Shown: one piece after another, positions 18,476 to 27,787 of the stretch
Layout of the letters: each line of letters begins with the position of its first letter
How positions within the stretch are numbered: the first letter of the stretch is position 1
From: Pygmaiobacter massiliensis
GTDB lineage: Bacteria > Bacillota > Clostridia > Oscillospirales > Ruminococcaceae
Length of the DNA: 64,000 bases
Reading direction: 5' to 3'
Assembly: GCF_900199435.1 (NCBI RefSeq)
Contig: NZ_OAML01000003.1
Coordinates: 434,001-498,000 of the forward strand
Notes under the pieces: model-generated
Told to the model about the DNA's origin: nothing
The model's input: the letters and a program-made list of their open reading frames with translations, nothing else
The model's database searches: none
Position numbers and translations under genes: made by a program

Positions 18476-19231
18476 TTGAAAGAAAAGCGCTTGCGCCAGA
18501 TACTGGGGGCATTGCAAGAAAGCAAGTACCTTACGGTTTCACAGTTAGCGGCGAAACTTGCCATTAGCACCTCTACCTTGCGCAGAGATTTGGACGAGCT
18601 GGTACGCCGTGAATTGGTTGTACGCAGCAAAAACGGCGTCATTCCGGCATCAGAAATGCGTACGGATACCTCTGTCAGCTTTCGCACCGGGGTAAATGCC
18701 CAGGCAAAGGTAGCTATCGCAAAAGATGCCGTAAAACTAATTAAAAGTAACAGTGTGATTTTTCTTGACTCTTCCTCTACCGTTTTAAATATGGCCAACT
18801 ACCTTTATCGCGTCCCGAATGTGGTGGTGGTCACCAATAGCCTTATGGTGGTGGCTCGCTTGCGCGGCAGCTCAATTCCTGTTTATTTAATCGGCGGGCA
18901 AATGTCAGAACGGTCTCATGCCTTTATGGGGCCGCTGGCAGAACAGGCGGTACAGGAGTACAATTTTGACTATGCGTTTTTTTCTCCTGTCGTCATTACG
19001 CCACAAGGGTACGCAGCAGAAACAACCGTAGAAGCAGCCTCTATGCGCAAGGCCGCATTAGAACGGGCACAATGCGGGGTGCTGCTTTGCGATTCCTCCA
19101 AAATAGGTCAGCACCGTGTTTATAATCTGGCACATATCAATGACTTTCGGTACATTGTTACAGACGACCCGGAACGCCCGGACAATACCACAGCAACCGT
19201 GCTGAGGGTTAAAACGGGAGGGCTTAAATAA
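18476..19231 (+). CDS. DeoR-family transcriptional regulator, first of a pair
   Basis: The N-terminal helix-turn-helix (VSQLAAKLAISTSTLRRDLDELVRR) is the DeoR signature; the C-terminal sugar-phosphate sensor (about 80-240) includes IFLDSSSTVLNMA and LIGGQMSERSHAFMGP. The start is a TTG at 18476, six bases after AAGGA; an ATG upstream at 18428 lies inside the promoter and is rejected. It ends in a one-base overlap (TAATG) with the next deoR gene. DeoR proteins usually repress a neighbouring sugar operon and are released by a phosphorylated intermediate; the likely target is the PHP or ABC-importer operon. Confidence 0.9.
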   Translation: MKEKRLRQILGALQESKYLTVSQLAAKLAISTSTLRRDLDELVRRELVVRSKNGVIPASEMRTDTSVSFRTGVNAQAKVAIAKDAVKLIKSNSVIFLDSSSTVLNMANYLYRVPNVVVVTNSLMVVARLRGSSIPVYLIGGQMSERSHAFMGPLAEQAVQEYNFDYAFFSPVVITPQGYAAETTVEAASMRKAALERAQCGVLLCDSSKIGQHRVYNLAHINDFRYIVTDDPERPDNTTATVLRVKTGGLK

Positions 19232-19983
19232 TGTATAAAGAAGAACGTCTGATCGGCACACTTTCTCTGATTGAACAAAAACGTGTAGTTACCATTGAAG
19301 ATTTGGCGAATGAGCTTTACATTAGCCCATCTACCGTGCGCCGAGATTTGGCGGAACTTGCAAAACGTGGGCTGATTGCACGCACTTCGGGCGGGGCTGT
19401 GGCAGTTACCGAGATGAAAAAGAACGATTTGATGGGTGAAATATCAGGTATACTGCCGGTTGAAAATGCGCTGGGTGCCCGTGCGGAAAATTTAATTCCG
19501 CAAAAAAGCACTATTTTTTTATCTGCGTCGCTGCCGCTTTCTATGGTACCGCCACTGGAGAATCGACCCAACTTGCGCGTGGTAACCGATAGTGCCCAAA
19601 TTGCCAATTCGCTTTGTGGCAAAGGGGTGCAAATTTTTTGTACCAGCGGTACCTATCTTGCCGCACAAGATTCCTTTACCGGGCGGCTGGCAGCAGAATT
19701 TGCATCCAAATTTCAGTATGATTTGGTCTTTTTATCCTGCGATGCATTAACACCGCAGAAAATGCTTACTTATTATGATTTTAACACAATGCAGGTAATT
19801 GACGCGGCAAAACATTGCGCGCAAAAAATGGTGTTGTTGTGCGACAATACTCAGGTCGACAAATATGCCGGATGCAGCGTTTTGGCACTCAAAGAAATCG
19901 ATATTGTGGTAACTAATGTACCAGAGTATTTTCAGGATTTTACCGGAATCGTAATCGACACTAGTACGCCCATAGCAAATTAG
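19231..19983 (+). CDS. DeoR-family transcriptional regulator, second of a pair
   Basis: Same architecture as the preceding gene: HTH with IEDLANELYISPSTVRRDLAEL, then a sensor domain (IFLSASLPLSM, CTSGTYLAAQDSFTGRLA). The sensor is more divergent: the canonical Gly-rich sugar-phosphate loops are altered. Translation is coupled to the first regulator by TAATG. The two may act as a heteromeric repressor, or one may have lost effector binding. Confidence 0.88.
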   Translation: MYKEERLIGTLSLIEQKRVVTIEDLANELYISPSTVRRDLAELAKRGLIARTSGGAVAVTEMKKNDLMGEISGILPVENALGARAENLIPQKSTIFLSASLPLSMVPPLENRPNLRVVTDSAQIANSLCGKGVQIFCTSGTYLAAQDSFTGRLAAEFASKFQYDLVFLSCDALTPQKMLTYYDFNTMQVIDAAKHCAQKMVLLCDNTQVDKYAGCSVLALKEIDIVVTNVPEYFQDFTGIVIDTSTPIAN

Positions 19984-19995
19984 GTTTAAAAAGTA

Positions 19996-20026
19996 AAATG
20001 GCGGCTGAATTCAGCCGCCATTTTTT
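19996..20026. terminator. Bidirectional terminator
   Basis: A perfect palindrome with a GC-rich stem (TGGCGGCTGAA and its complement) flanked by A and T runs, between convergent deoR and permease genes. Confidence 0.92.
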
Positions 20027-20891
20027 ACTTCATTGCAGCCTTGGAATAGCCGGTCATCATATATTTTTGGAAAATCAAAAACAGAATTACCACCGGCAAA
20101 ATAGCGAGCACAGCGCCAGCCATAATTTGGTGATAGTTAGAAACCGATTGCCCGGCAAAAGTATTTTTTAGCTGTGCAAGGCCTACTGTAAGTACGCGGC
20201 GCACTTCATTTTTGGCAATAATTTTGGGCCAAAAATAAGCATTCCACCCATTTGTAAAGGTAACGAGCGTCACGGTAAAGATTGTCGCTTTGCTCATGGG
20301 TACCAGCACATGTGTGATGCAGCCCAGCCGTCCTAAACCATCAATACGTCCGGCATCGGTGTAGCTGGGGTCGATCGAAAGAAACGTGTTGCGGAGCATG
20401 AAAATATAATATGCAGAAACAGCCTCTGGCAAAATCAGCCCTAAAAAGGTATCGCAAAGTCCCCAGTTAGAACACATGATATAGATGGGAATAAAAGTGA
20501 CCTGTAGAGGAATCATCAATGCGCCCAGCACCAAATAAAACATTACGTTTCGGCCTTTAAAGTCGCCGCGTGCAAACCCGTAAGCTGCCAAAATGCCGGT
20601 GGTTACCTGTAAAAACAAAATGCCCGCAGTCATCACGATGGTATTCCAGTAATACTTGAAAAAGTTGGCACGCTTTAGCACATAAGAATAGTTTTCAGGG
20701 TGAAAGCTATGAGGAAACAGGGTGGGGATAACCAGCTGAACTTCCTGTGCGGATTTTAAAGAGGTGGCAATCATCCAATAAATAGGGAACAGCATGATCA
20801 GCGTGACCAGAATAGCCACCACCCATTGCATATAGTACCACGCATTGTGCGGTTTGCGTGGATTGTGGTCTATAGTTTTTTCTTTCTTCAT
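20025..20891 (-). CDS. Carbohydrate ABC transporter permease (MalG/UgpE type)
   Basis: Six predicted membrane helices, with the EAA loop (SYTDAGRIDGLGRLGCIT) that contacts the ATPase, and a C-terminal TGYSKAAMK tail. Start ATG 20891 follows AAAGGA; an earlier ATG at 20918 overlaps the upstream gene. It pairs with the permease at 20908. No ATPase gene is adjacent. Confidence 0.92.
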   Translation of the reverse strand: MKKEKTIDHNPRKPHNAWYYMQWVVAILVTLIMLFPIYWMIATSLKSAQEVQLVIPTLFPHSFHPENYSYVLKRANFFKYYWNTIVMTAGILFLQVTTGILAAYGFARGDFKGRNVMFYLVLGALMIPLQVTFIPIYIMCSNWGLCDTFLGLILPEAVSAYYIFMLRNTFLSIDPSYTDAGRIDGLGRLGCITHVLVPMSKATIFTVTLVTFTNGWNAYFWPKIIAKNEVRRVLTVGLAQLKNTFAGQSVSNYHQIMAGAVLAILPVVILFLIFQKYMMTGYSKAAMK

Positions 20892-20907
20892 AAACGTGTC
20901 CTTTCGC

Positions 20908-21870
20908 TTAGGAGTCATAGGTTACTTTGTTGTTAGAATACTTCATGGTTGCTATCGTGATGGTGAGAAGAATCAGGAAGAACATCACAGCAGAAGTAGC
21001 AGCCCGGTCCATACGGAAATCTACCATTGCATATCGGTAAATTAAGTAAACGAATACTTCGGTAGACCGCGAAGGCCCGCCAGAAGTCAAAATATCCACA
21101 GACTGGAAGACTTTCATAGAAGAAAGGAATGTGGTGACAAGCAAAAACAAGGTGGTGGGCGAAAGCAATGGCAGCGTAATGCGGAAGAACTGCTGCCGTC
21201 CGTTGGCACCATCCAGTGAAGATGCTTCGTAATAATCCTTAGAAATTCCTATCATAGCGGAGAGGTAAATCATCATGCCGTAGCCGATGACGCGCCAGCC
21301 CGTAAGCATAAGAATAGAAATCAGTGCGGTGCTTTTTTGGTTCAGCCAATCTACAGGCTGTAGCCCTACACTTTTAATCAGATAATTTAAAACGCCCGAA
21401 TCGGTATTCAATATCCATAAAAAAACAACCGCGGCAGAAGACATCGCCACGTATTTCGGCATGAACACGATAGCCCGCATCAAACTGAACGAGCGGGACA
21501 TGCGGTTAAACAGCAGGGCAAAAAGCATACCGCCCACAATAGTGACCGTAAGCTCACCGAGAGAATATAAGAAAGTGATTTTTAGTGAGTTCCATAGATA
21601 TTTTGCGCCGGTGCCGGTAAATAGCCAAATCCAGTTTTTTAACCCTACAAACTTCCAGGTATCGTTGAGTAGATTCCAGTCGGTGAGACTAATCTGAAAT
21701 AGCTTGCAGATAGGGTAATAAGTAAAAACAGCCAGCAAAACCAATGCCGGCACAACAAACATAAAATCTCCAATTTTAGAGCGGGTCCTTGCGGAAAGGC
21801 CCCGCTTCTTCTTTGGTGAAGAAGCGGGTGCTCGCTCTGCAAGAACTGCCGTAGAAGATGTATTTGCCAT
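20908..21870 (-). CDS. Carbohydrate ABC transporter permease (MalF/UgpA type)
   Basis: About 320 residues with six membrane helices and the EAA motif (DYYEASSLDGANGRQQFFRI). The start is ATG 21870 behind AAAGGA; an extra Met seven codons upstream is within the ribosome site region. It follows the binding protein gene by about 50 bp and precedes the second permease by 16 bp, so these three form one operon. Confidence 0.92.
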   Translation of the reverse strand: MANTSSTAVLAERAPASSPKKKRGLSARTRSKIGDFMFVVPALVLLAVFTYYPICKLFQISLTDWNLLNDTWKFVGLKNWIWLFTGTGAKYLWNSLKITFLYSLGELTVTIVGGMLFALLFNRMSRSFSLMRAIVFMPKYVAMSSAAVVFLWILNTDSGVLNYLIKSVGLQPVDWLNQKSTALISILMLTGWRVIGYGMMIYLSAMIGISKDYYEASSLDGANGRQQFFRITLPLLSPTTLFLLVTTFLSSMKVFQSVDILTSGGPSRSTEVFVYLIYRYAMVDFRMDRAATSAVMFFLILLTITIATMKYSNNKVTYDS

Positions 21871-21922
21871 GGTTTCAAATCCTTTCCCCAAAAGGGTAAT
21901 TCTACGGTAGTATAGTTACGCT

Positions 21923-23284
21923 TTAAGAATGGTCAGCCAAAATTTCGTCAATCTCGACTACCATATCGTTGGAACTCTTTGTGACGTCAGATTTCTCAAG
22001 CATAATCTGATCCATGTAGTTCTTCCAGGTGGTAGCGAGTTCACTCCATGCGCCGCTCTGAATGCGCGGATTCACCAGGTTCAGATTGTCAAAGATGCAC
22101 TGGAACTCGGGTTTCTGCGTCAGGAAGTCTTTGCCTTCCTGTGTTTCGAGTACGGATTTACGGGTGGGCAGGTAGCCGGTGCCTTCGGCCCATTTCATGT
22201 TGACTTCTTTGCCGCACAGGTACTGCAAGAAGACCCAAGCTGCATTTTTGGTTGCCTGATCATTTTTGGAAGGAATGCCGAGTACACAGCCGCCAACCTC
22301 GGAATTTTTATCTCCGGTAGAGCCAGCGGGGTACCATGCCATACCAACTTCAAACGAGCAGTTATCTACATAGTTATTATAGAGAGAAGAGGTGTGCAGA
22401 ACAGAGAAGCATTTGCCGTCATAGAAATTCTGACGCATCACAGCCGAAGCATCTTCGCCGGAAGCCCAGTAGGCAACGCCCTCATTGCACCAATCCTGCA
22501 GTTGCTGGGTTACTTTCAGCGCTGCATCGCCATTCAAATCGCAGGTATTATCCTCATTGATGATATTAACGCCTTCGTTGAGGTACAGCGTTTCAAAATA
22601 CCATTGGTCCCAACCGGGGAACACTGTGCCGTAAACAGAGGTAGAACCATCGGCTGCTTTCTGGGTGGCGGATTCAAGGAAAGCACCAAAATCGGTGATT
22701 TTATCGGGGATGGTGAGACCTCTTTCTTTCGCCATATCTTTGTTATAGTAAATTACCTGTGTAGAATGCAGGAAGGGCAGAGAAACCTGTTTGCCATCAT
22801 ACTGTGCACTTCTCAGCAAGCCTTCAGCAAAATCGTTTGCGTCATAGCCGGTGCCTTTAATATATGGATCCAGGTTTTCAAACAGGCCGGATTCGCCGTA
22901 AGAGGCAACATAGTCGGTATTGGCAACCACTACACCAGGCAACCCGGAGCCAGCGGCGTTTGCAGCCACAAGGGCCTCGTTGACATCTTTGTACTTGCCG
23001 ATGTACTGCGCTTCCACAGTAATCATGTCTTGCGACTTGTTGAAATCATCCACAACAGATGCAACCAGCTCGTCGTACTGAGACTCGAGTGCATGCCACC
23101 AGACGATTTTGATGGGCTCGGTAACGGCGTAGTCGCCGCCTGCTGCCGAAGAGGCTACCGAAGCTGCAGAGGAAGCGGGAGAAGCGGGGGCGCCAGTAGA
23201 CCCGCTGCATGCGGTCAGCAACAAGCTTGCTGCCATCGCGACGCAGGCTACTGACTTGTAGTTGCGCAGAAAACTCTTTTTCAT
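21923..23284 (-). CDS. Extracellular solute-binding lipoprotein, UgpB-like family 1
   Basis: The 453-residue product has a lipobox (LLLTAC) and a long Ala/Ser linker, then an SBP family-1 fold: IKIVWWHALESQYDELV, VVVANTDYVASYG, LPFLHSTQVIYYNKD, VGGCVLGIPSKN. The WWH near the start and overall spacing resemble glycerol-3-phosphate/glycerophosphodiester binding protein UgpB more than maltose or raffinose binders. The presence of a GDPD gene beside it supports that substrate, but this is inference. Confidence 0.85.
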   Translation of the reverse strand: MKKSFLRNYKSVACVAMAASLLLTACSGSTGAPASPASSAASVASSAAGGDYAVTEPIKIVWWHALESQYDELVASVVDDFNKSQDMITVEAQYIGKYKDVNEALVAANAAGSGLPGVVVANTDYVASYGESGLFENLDPYIKGTGYDANDFAEGLLRSAQYDGKQVSLPFLHSTQVIYYNKDMAKERGLTIPDKITDFGAFLESATQKAADGSTSVYGTVFPGWDQWYFETLYLNEGVNIINEDNTCDLNGDAALKVTQQLQDWCNEGVAYWASGEDASAVMRQNFYDGKCFSVLHTSSLYNNYVDNCSFEVGMAWYPAGSTGDKNSEVGGCVLGIPSKNDQATKNAAWVFLQYLCGKEVNMKWAEGTGYLPTRKSVLETQEGKDFLTQKPEFQCIFDNLNLVNPRIQSGAWSELATTWKNYMDQIMLEKSDVTKSSNDMVVEIDEILADHS

Positions 23285-23705
23285 GTTTTTACTCCTTTTC
23301 CAATTTAAAGCTGTGCTAATCTAAAATGCGGGGATTGCTAATATCTCCAGCATCTTGGTTACTTTTTTGAGGAAAACCGGAATCTGCATGCAAGTAAAAG
23401 ATTGTGATAAATTTGACACATTGTTTAAAATTTGATATCCACAGTATAGCTTTATTGGAATAATTTTACAATATCTGGTTTCAATAATGATTTTGTTCCA
23501 AAAATACGCAACATTTTGAAAGGTGCGAGTTAAAATCGTCCATCTAATTGTGCAGAACACCAAAAACTATAACACTATTGCGCTACTGTAAATCGAAGCA
23601 TTGAAAACTGGCCGAGGCAGTGTTAAACTCTTGTTAAATTCTCGGTCGGCAAAGCGACAAAAATCGCGCTGTCCGCCAAATCAGAGAAGGAAAGAATGCG
23701 GCAAA
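23285..23705. other. Divergent regulatory region between the binding protein and GDPD genes
   Basis: About 420 bp without genes, AT-rich. It must contain promoters for both directions. TGTTAAA is repeated directly at 23621-23627 and 23632-23638 (11-nt period) and could be an operator. Nothing else definite is seen. Confidence 0.5.
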
Positions 23706-24428
23706 ATGGATACGATTAAAATTAATCGCAAGCAGGTAAAGATGGTCGCGCACCGAGGGTTAAGTGGCTTAGAAAAAGAAAATACCTGCTCAGCTTTTGT
23801 AGCGGCAGGTAATCATGCAGGATATTATGCAATAGAAACAGACGTACACCGTACAGTGGACGGCCAGTTTATTATTTGTCACGACGATGACACCGCCCGA
23901 GTAGGCGGTGACAGCCTTATTATAGAACAAACCACCTTTCAAACACTGCGACAGTTGCAATTAATGGATACGGATGGTACACGTGGGCGGGCCGACTTGC
24001 GCCTCCCTACCTTGGCCGAGTACGTTAATATCTGCAAAAAATATCAAAAAGATTGTGTCCTGGAGCTAAAGAACGAATTGAAAGCGTCAGATATTTATAA
24101 AATTGTAGCAGAGGTTGATAAGCTGCAATATCTTGAGCATGTCATCTTTATTTCGTTCCAGCTGAAAAATCTGGTCGCATTGCGCCGCCGTTACCCCGAA
24201 CAAGCCGCGCAATACCTGTTAAACAGTTGGGAATCCGGCTCTATAAACACCTTGAAAAAATATCATCTCGACCTAGATATTCGCCACAGTGCGCTGACGC
24301 CAGAAATTGTGCGTGAGGTGCATAGTGCCGGGTTGCAAGTAAATTGCTGGACGGTGAACACCGAAGCGGAAGGCAATGCTTTGGTAGACATGGGGGTCGA
24401 TTTTATTACCACAAATATTTTGGAGTGA
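23706..24428 (+). CDS. Glycerophosphodiester phosphodiesterase (UgpQ/GlpQ type)
   Basis: GDPD family, about 240 residues. Motifs: MVAHRGLSGLEKENT (catalytic His, Glu), IETDVHRTVDGQFIICHDDD (metal-binding Glu/Asp and second His) and VLELKNE. No signal peptide, so it is cytosolic. It splits glycerophosphodiesters into glycerol-3-phosphate and an alcohol. GAGAAGGAAAG sets ATG 23706; the frame extends upstream without a ribosome site. It is divergent from the UgpB-like importer, which may supply its substrate. Confidence 0.92.
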   Translation: MDTIKINRKQVKMVAHRGLSGLEKENTCSAFVAAGNHAGYYAIETDVHRTVDGQFIICHDDDTARVGGDSLIIEQTTFQTLRQLQLMDTDGTRGRADLRLPTLAEYVNICKKYQKDCVLELKNELKASDIYKIVAEVDKLQYLEHVIFISFQLKNLVALRRRYPEQAAQYLLNSWESGSINTLKKYHLDLDIRHSALTPEIVREVHSAGLQVNCWTVNTEAEGNALVDMGVDFITTNILE

Positions 24429-24490
24429 CTCTTTGCACGCGAGATTTCTCTGAATGATATTTGGCTTTTCTCCAAAAAGCAACACACCCC

Positions 24491-24537
24491 AAAAAAGCGG
24501 CAGCCTACGCCCATCGAGAGCAGGCTGTCGCTTTTTG
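24491..24537. terminator. Bidirectional terminator
   Basis: A 15-bp stem (24492-24506 with 24522-24536, one or two mismatches) flanked by A and T runs, between convergent GDPD and DUF624 genes. Confidence 0.85.
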
Positions 24538-24543
24538 TACAAA

Positions 24544-25224
24544 TCAGATAACCTCTTGTTCTTTGCAGCGTTTTTTACGCCTCGCATGCAAGGTTTGCTC
24601 TTCTGTAAGCTCGCCGGTATATTTTTTGAATACGCCGAAAAGAAAATAGGAAGAAATAAAAATAGCCAGTCCAATCCATACAAAGAATACTCCGCTTAGG
24701 TAATAAATACCCACACTGCATAATCCCCAGCATACCCAAAGCGTAATTGTAACGGGCAGGTTGCCCATTGCCATGATAAAAGAGTGGGACAAAAGCTTTT
24801 TAAGCGGAAAATCAAAGATTGCAAGCAATGGATAAGTATAAAAAAAGCAGCTGAAAAAGATAAAAGACACACAGCAAATTACGCTGAGAATCAGTAAGGC
24901 GCCAAAACCTTCGTTATGAGAAAGGTAATATTGCCAAGCGAGCCAAAAGTCGCAAACCAAAAAAGCTGTACCAATTAGTTGGATGCCCCACAGGCAGGTC
25001 GCCTTTTTAAAACATTTGCGAAAAGCTGTAAAGAAACCATGCCAAACCGTGCTTTCCGTATCGTTGACTTGATGAATTGTAAAGTTGTAAAATGCTGTTA
25101 TTGTAGCACCTATGGTAAAAACAGGAAGACTGGTACATACCCATAAAAGACTAAGACAAACCAGATCCGCCAATTTGCCAATGAAGCTCCAAAATTTATT
25201 TTCCGGATTAAACAGGGGAATCAT
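24544..25224 (-). CDS. DUF624 (YesL-family) membrane protein
   Basis: The sequence starts with FNPENKFWSFIGKLADLV and SLLWVCTSLPVFTIGAT, the family signature, and has about five membrane helices over 226 residues. The start is ATG 25224: the upstream ATG directly abuts the AAAAGGAG site. Such proteins accompany carbohydrate ABC importers in Firmicutes; function unknown. It is near, but not in the same operon as, the importer. Confidence 0.85.
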   Translation of the reverse strand: MIPLFNPENKFWSFIGKLADLVCLSLLWVCTSLPVFTIGATITAFYNFTIHQVNDTESTVWHGFFTAFRKCFKKATCLWGIQLIGTAFLVCDFWLAWQYYLSHNEGFGALLILSVICCVSFIFFSCFFYTYPLLAIFDFPLKKLLSHSFIMAMGNLPVTITLWVCWGLCSVGIYYLSGVFFVWIGLAIFISSYFLFGVFKKYTGELTEEQTLHARRKKRCKEQEVI

Positions 25225-25368
25225 TTGCGACATCTCCTTTTGAGGATAAACCAAGAGTCACTTAATGCTCTTTTGCTTATTATAGTCGGAAAGAACAAAA
25301 AAGGAAATGTTTTCTAATTTTATGCAAAGAACATTGCCTACAGAAAAGAAAAAGAACGGAGCAACCGC

Positions 25369-26061
25369 ATGATAACAACCGAAAATAGGTTCAAAAGCTG
25401 GTATCAACAAGAAAAAGAAAAGCTTCGCGCGCTTTCCTGGAAAAAACGGGTCGGCTATCTGCTGCACTATTACCGCGGTTGGCTGATTGGGCTGATAGTG
25501 CTTATATGTGTCGGCTTTTACATTGGGGATATGGTTGCACAAAGCCAAAAAGAAGTAGTATTGCAAGGCTTTTTTACAAATGACGAATGGAATCTTTTTT
25601 CGGCGGAAGAACTGCAAAAAGATTATCAAACGACCTTATCCCTACAAAAGAATCAAAGTGTAGTTTTTGATGATTCTCTCTATATTGATCTTGGGGGAAA
25701 GGCCAGCGATTATACTGCTGCAAGCAATGGCAAAATTATCGCGTACATGGCAACGCACGAGCTGGATTTTATTGTAACGAGCAGTGAAGTGATGCAGCAT
25801 TATCAAGAGTTGATCCCGCTCAAAGACCTAAATGAAATATTGCCGGACGATTTGAAAAAAGCATTACAAAATAGTTTGGTTCCCACCTTTAAAGATGGCA
25901 AGACTGTTTGCCTGGCGCTGGATATGACACAAAGCCGTTTCGTGGCAGGCATTGGGGTGGACCAGGACCCAGCCATTACCGATACCTACTATTTGCTGGT
26001 GCCAGCCAGTGCGCCGCATACCGCTCAGCTTACGGACTTTATTCGATATTGCTTTAACTGA
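25369..26061 (+). CDS. Single-pass membrane protein of unknown function
   Basis: A 230-residue protein with a charged N-terminal cytoplasmic segment, one helix (about 37-55, GWLIGLIVLICVGFYIG) and an outside domain with regular alpha/beta character (AYMATHELDFIVTSSEVMQHY, ending TDFIRYCFN). The outside domain vaguely resembles a periplasmic-binding-like lobe. Divergent from the DUF624 gene, with which it may be functionally paired. No family name can be given. Confidence 0.7.
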   Translation: MITTENRFKSWYQQEKEKLRALSWKKRVGYLLHYYRGWLIGLIVLICVGFYIGDMVAQSQKEVVLQGFFTNDEWNLFSAEELQKDYQTTLSLQKNQSVVFDDSLYIDLGGKASDYTAASNGKIIAYMATHELDFIVTSSEVMQHYQELIPLKDLNEILPDDLKKALQNSLVPTFKDGKTVCLALDMTQSRFVAGIGVDQDPAITDTYYLLVPASAPHTAQLTDFIRYCFN

Positions 26062-26145
26062 ACTTTAATAAAAAGATAATCCAGGTACCAGTACGCTACA
26101 AGCATGGCAGATTGGTGCCACTGAAACGAATAGGAGGAAATCCCA

Positions 26146-26844
26146 ATGACACTTTGGAAGCAGATTTCAGATTATTGTGCTTCATGGTGCACCGGTGCGA
26201 TTATAATTCGTATGGTGAGCGCGCTGATTATCGGAATCGTTGTTGGCTTGGACCGTGGCATGAAGCGCCGCGGGGCCGGCATCAAAACACACACGCTGGT
26301 TTGTTTGGGCTCAGCCCTTGTAATGCTAACCGGTCAGTTCATTTACATGACGACAAACGGCAGCAATTATATTGATCGGTTGCCAGCACAAGTTATTAGC
26401 GGTGTTGGCTTTTTGGGTGTGGGTACCATTATCGTCACCGGGCGCAACCAAGTGAGAGGGCTTACTACCGCGGCCAGCTTATGGACCTGCGCTTGTTTGG
26501 GCCTTGCGGTAGGCATTGGGTTTGTAGATGGTGCCCTAGTAACGCTTTTGCTTGTGATCTTTACGTTGAAAGTGCTGAGTTGGGTGGATGAAGAAATTCA
26601 TAAACGCTCCAAAGTGTTTGATGCTTACATAGAATTTGATAGCAACAAAGGGGTAAGTACATTTATTGGTGAAATGCGAAAGTTGAAAATAAAAGTGGTG
26701 AATTTCGAAATAGGGAAAAGCAAAATAAAAGGAGAAGGACCAAACGCCGTGGCGACCCTGGAGATGGAAGATGCCCGCGGCAGAATGGAATTGCTAAACC
26801 AATTGCGCACGCAAGATTATGTGCGTTATATGGAAGAGCTTTAG
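26146..26844 (+). CDS. MgtC/SapB family membrane protein
   Basis: The N-terminal domain has five membrane helices with the MgtC signature (ALIIGIVVGLDRGMKRRGAGIKTH, ISGVGFLGVGTII, VRGLTTAASLWTCACLGLAVG). The C-terminal 90 residues form an ACT-like cytosolic domain. The family is linked to magnesium or phosphate homeostasis; the exact role varies. GGAGG lies upstream at good distance. Confidence 0.93.
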   Translation: MTLWKQISDYCASWCTGAIIIRMVSALIIGIVVGLDRGMKRRGAGIKTHTLVCLGSALVMLTGQFIYMTTNGSNYIDRLPAQVISGVGFLGVGTIIVTGRNQVRGLTTAASLWTCACLGLAVGIGFVDGALVTLLLVIFTLKVLSWVDEEIHKRSKVFDAYIEFDSNKGVSTFIGEMRKLKIKVVNFEIGKSKIKGEGPNAVATLEMEDARGRMELLNQLRTQDYVRYMEEL

Positions 26845-26872
26845 CACCAAGTAAAAGAAAAGAGGAAGCGGA

Positions 26873-27673
26873 TTGGACCGAGAGCAATTGTTACGCGATA
26901 CCCGGCTTTTTGTGCTGGATATGGACGGTACTTTTTATTTGGGCGAGACGATTCTGCCGGGGGCAGCAGATTTTTTGAAAGCCACCCAAAAAGCAGAAAA
27001 ACACTATCTATTTTTTACCAATAACTCTTCTCGTGCGCCCGAAGATTATATAAACAAACTGGCCAAGATGGGGTGCCCTATTTCACGCAGCCAAATTATG
27101 ACGAGTGGCGATGTGACGATTAGATATCTGCGCAGCCATTACCCAGAGAAAACAGTTTACTTGGTTGGAACTCCACCTTTAGAAGAAAGCTTTCGTCAAG
27201 CGGGAATTCGGCTTATTCAGGAACAACCCGATATTGTAGTAGTGGCTTTTGATACAACGCTTACCTATCAAAAGCTTTCTAATGCTTGCACCTATATCCG
27301 CAATGGTGCGTTGTTTTTGGCAACCCATTTAGACATTAACTGCCCTACGGAAAATGGGTTCATTCCTGACTGCGGCAGTTTTTGTGCGGCAATCACACTT
27401 TCAACCGACAAAAAGCCAACCTACCTCGGAAAGCCATTTGCAGAAACGGTAGAGATGATTTTAGACCAAACAGATTGCTCTCGAGACCAAATTACTTTTG
27501 TAGGCGACCGGCTTTATACCGACGTTGCCACCGGAGTAAATAATGGCGCCCGAGGAGTGCTGGTGTTAACGGGCGAAACCCGCAAGGAGCAGCTTGAGAG
27601 TGCTGAAATAATCCCCGATGCGGTATATGATTCGTTAGGAGAAATGGCACAGATATTAAATACATTTAAATAA
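26873..27673 (+). CDS. HAD-superfamily (class IIA) phosphatase, NagD/AraL type
   Basis: Motif I is LDMDGTFYLG, motif II LFFTNNSSR, motif III lies near the lysine of YLGKPF, and motif IV is FVGDRLYTDV. The cap inserted between motifs II and III is the IIA type. These are cytosolic phosphatases of small phosphorylated metabolites. The start is TTG 26873 behind AGAGGAAG, in frame with the first motif; no nearer ATG exists. It follows mgtC by 28 bp and is probably cotranscribed. Confidence 0.92.
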   Translation: MDREQLLRDTRLFVLDMDGTFYLGETILPGAADFLKATQKAEKHYLFFTNNSSRAPEDYINKLAKMGCPISRSQIMTSGDVTIRYLRSHYPEKTVYLVGTPPLEESFRQAGIRLIQEQPDIVVVAFDTTLTYQKLSNACTYIRNGALFLATHLDINCPTENGFIPDCGSFCAAITLSTDKKPTYLGKPFAETVEMILDQTDCSRDQITFVGDRLYTDVATGVNNGARGVLVLTGETRKEQLESAEIIPDAVYDSLGEMAQILNTFK

Positions 27674-27720
27674 AGCAAAGCAATTGTAGCCGCAACGGCT
27701 ATACTGATGCAAAAAATAAA

Positions 27721-27770
27721 CCAGAAGCGGAGTACCCGATAAAGTTCGAGGACTCCGCTTCTGGCTTTTA
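27721..27770. terminator. Terminator after the HAD phosphatase gene
   Basis: A perfect 13-bp stem (27721-27733 with 27752-27764) followed by a T-rich tail; it may also stop the convergent repeat-peptide gene. Confidence 0.88.
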
Positions 27771-27787
27771 TACAAACAAATTTAGTT

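Noticed and set aside
21929-23254. 441-codon plus-strand frame opposite the binding-protein gene
   Set aside because: It is the exact antisense of a clear SBP gene, has no ribosome site and no recognisable motif.
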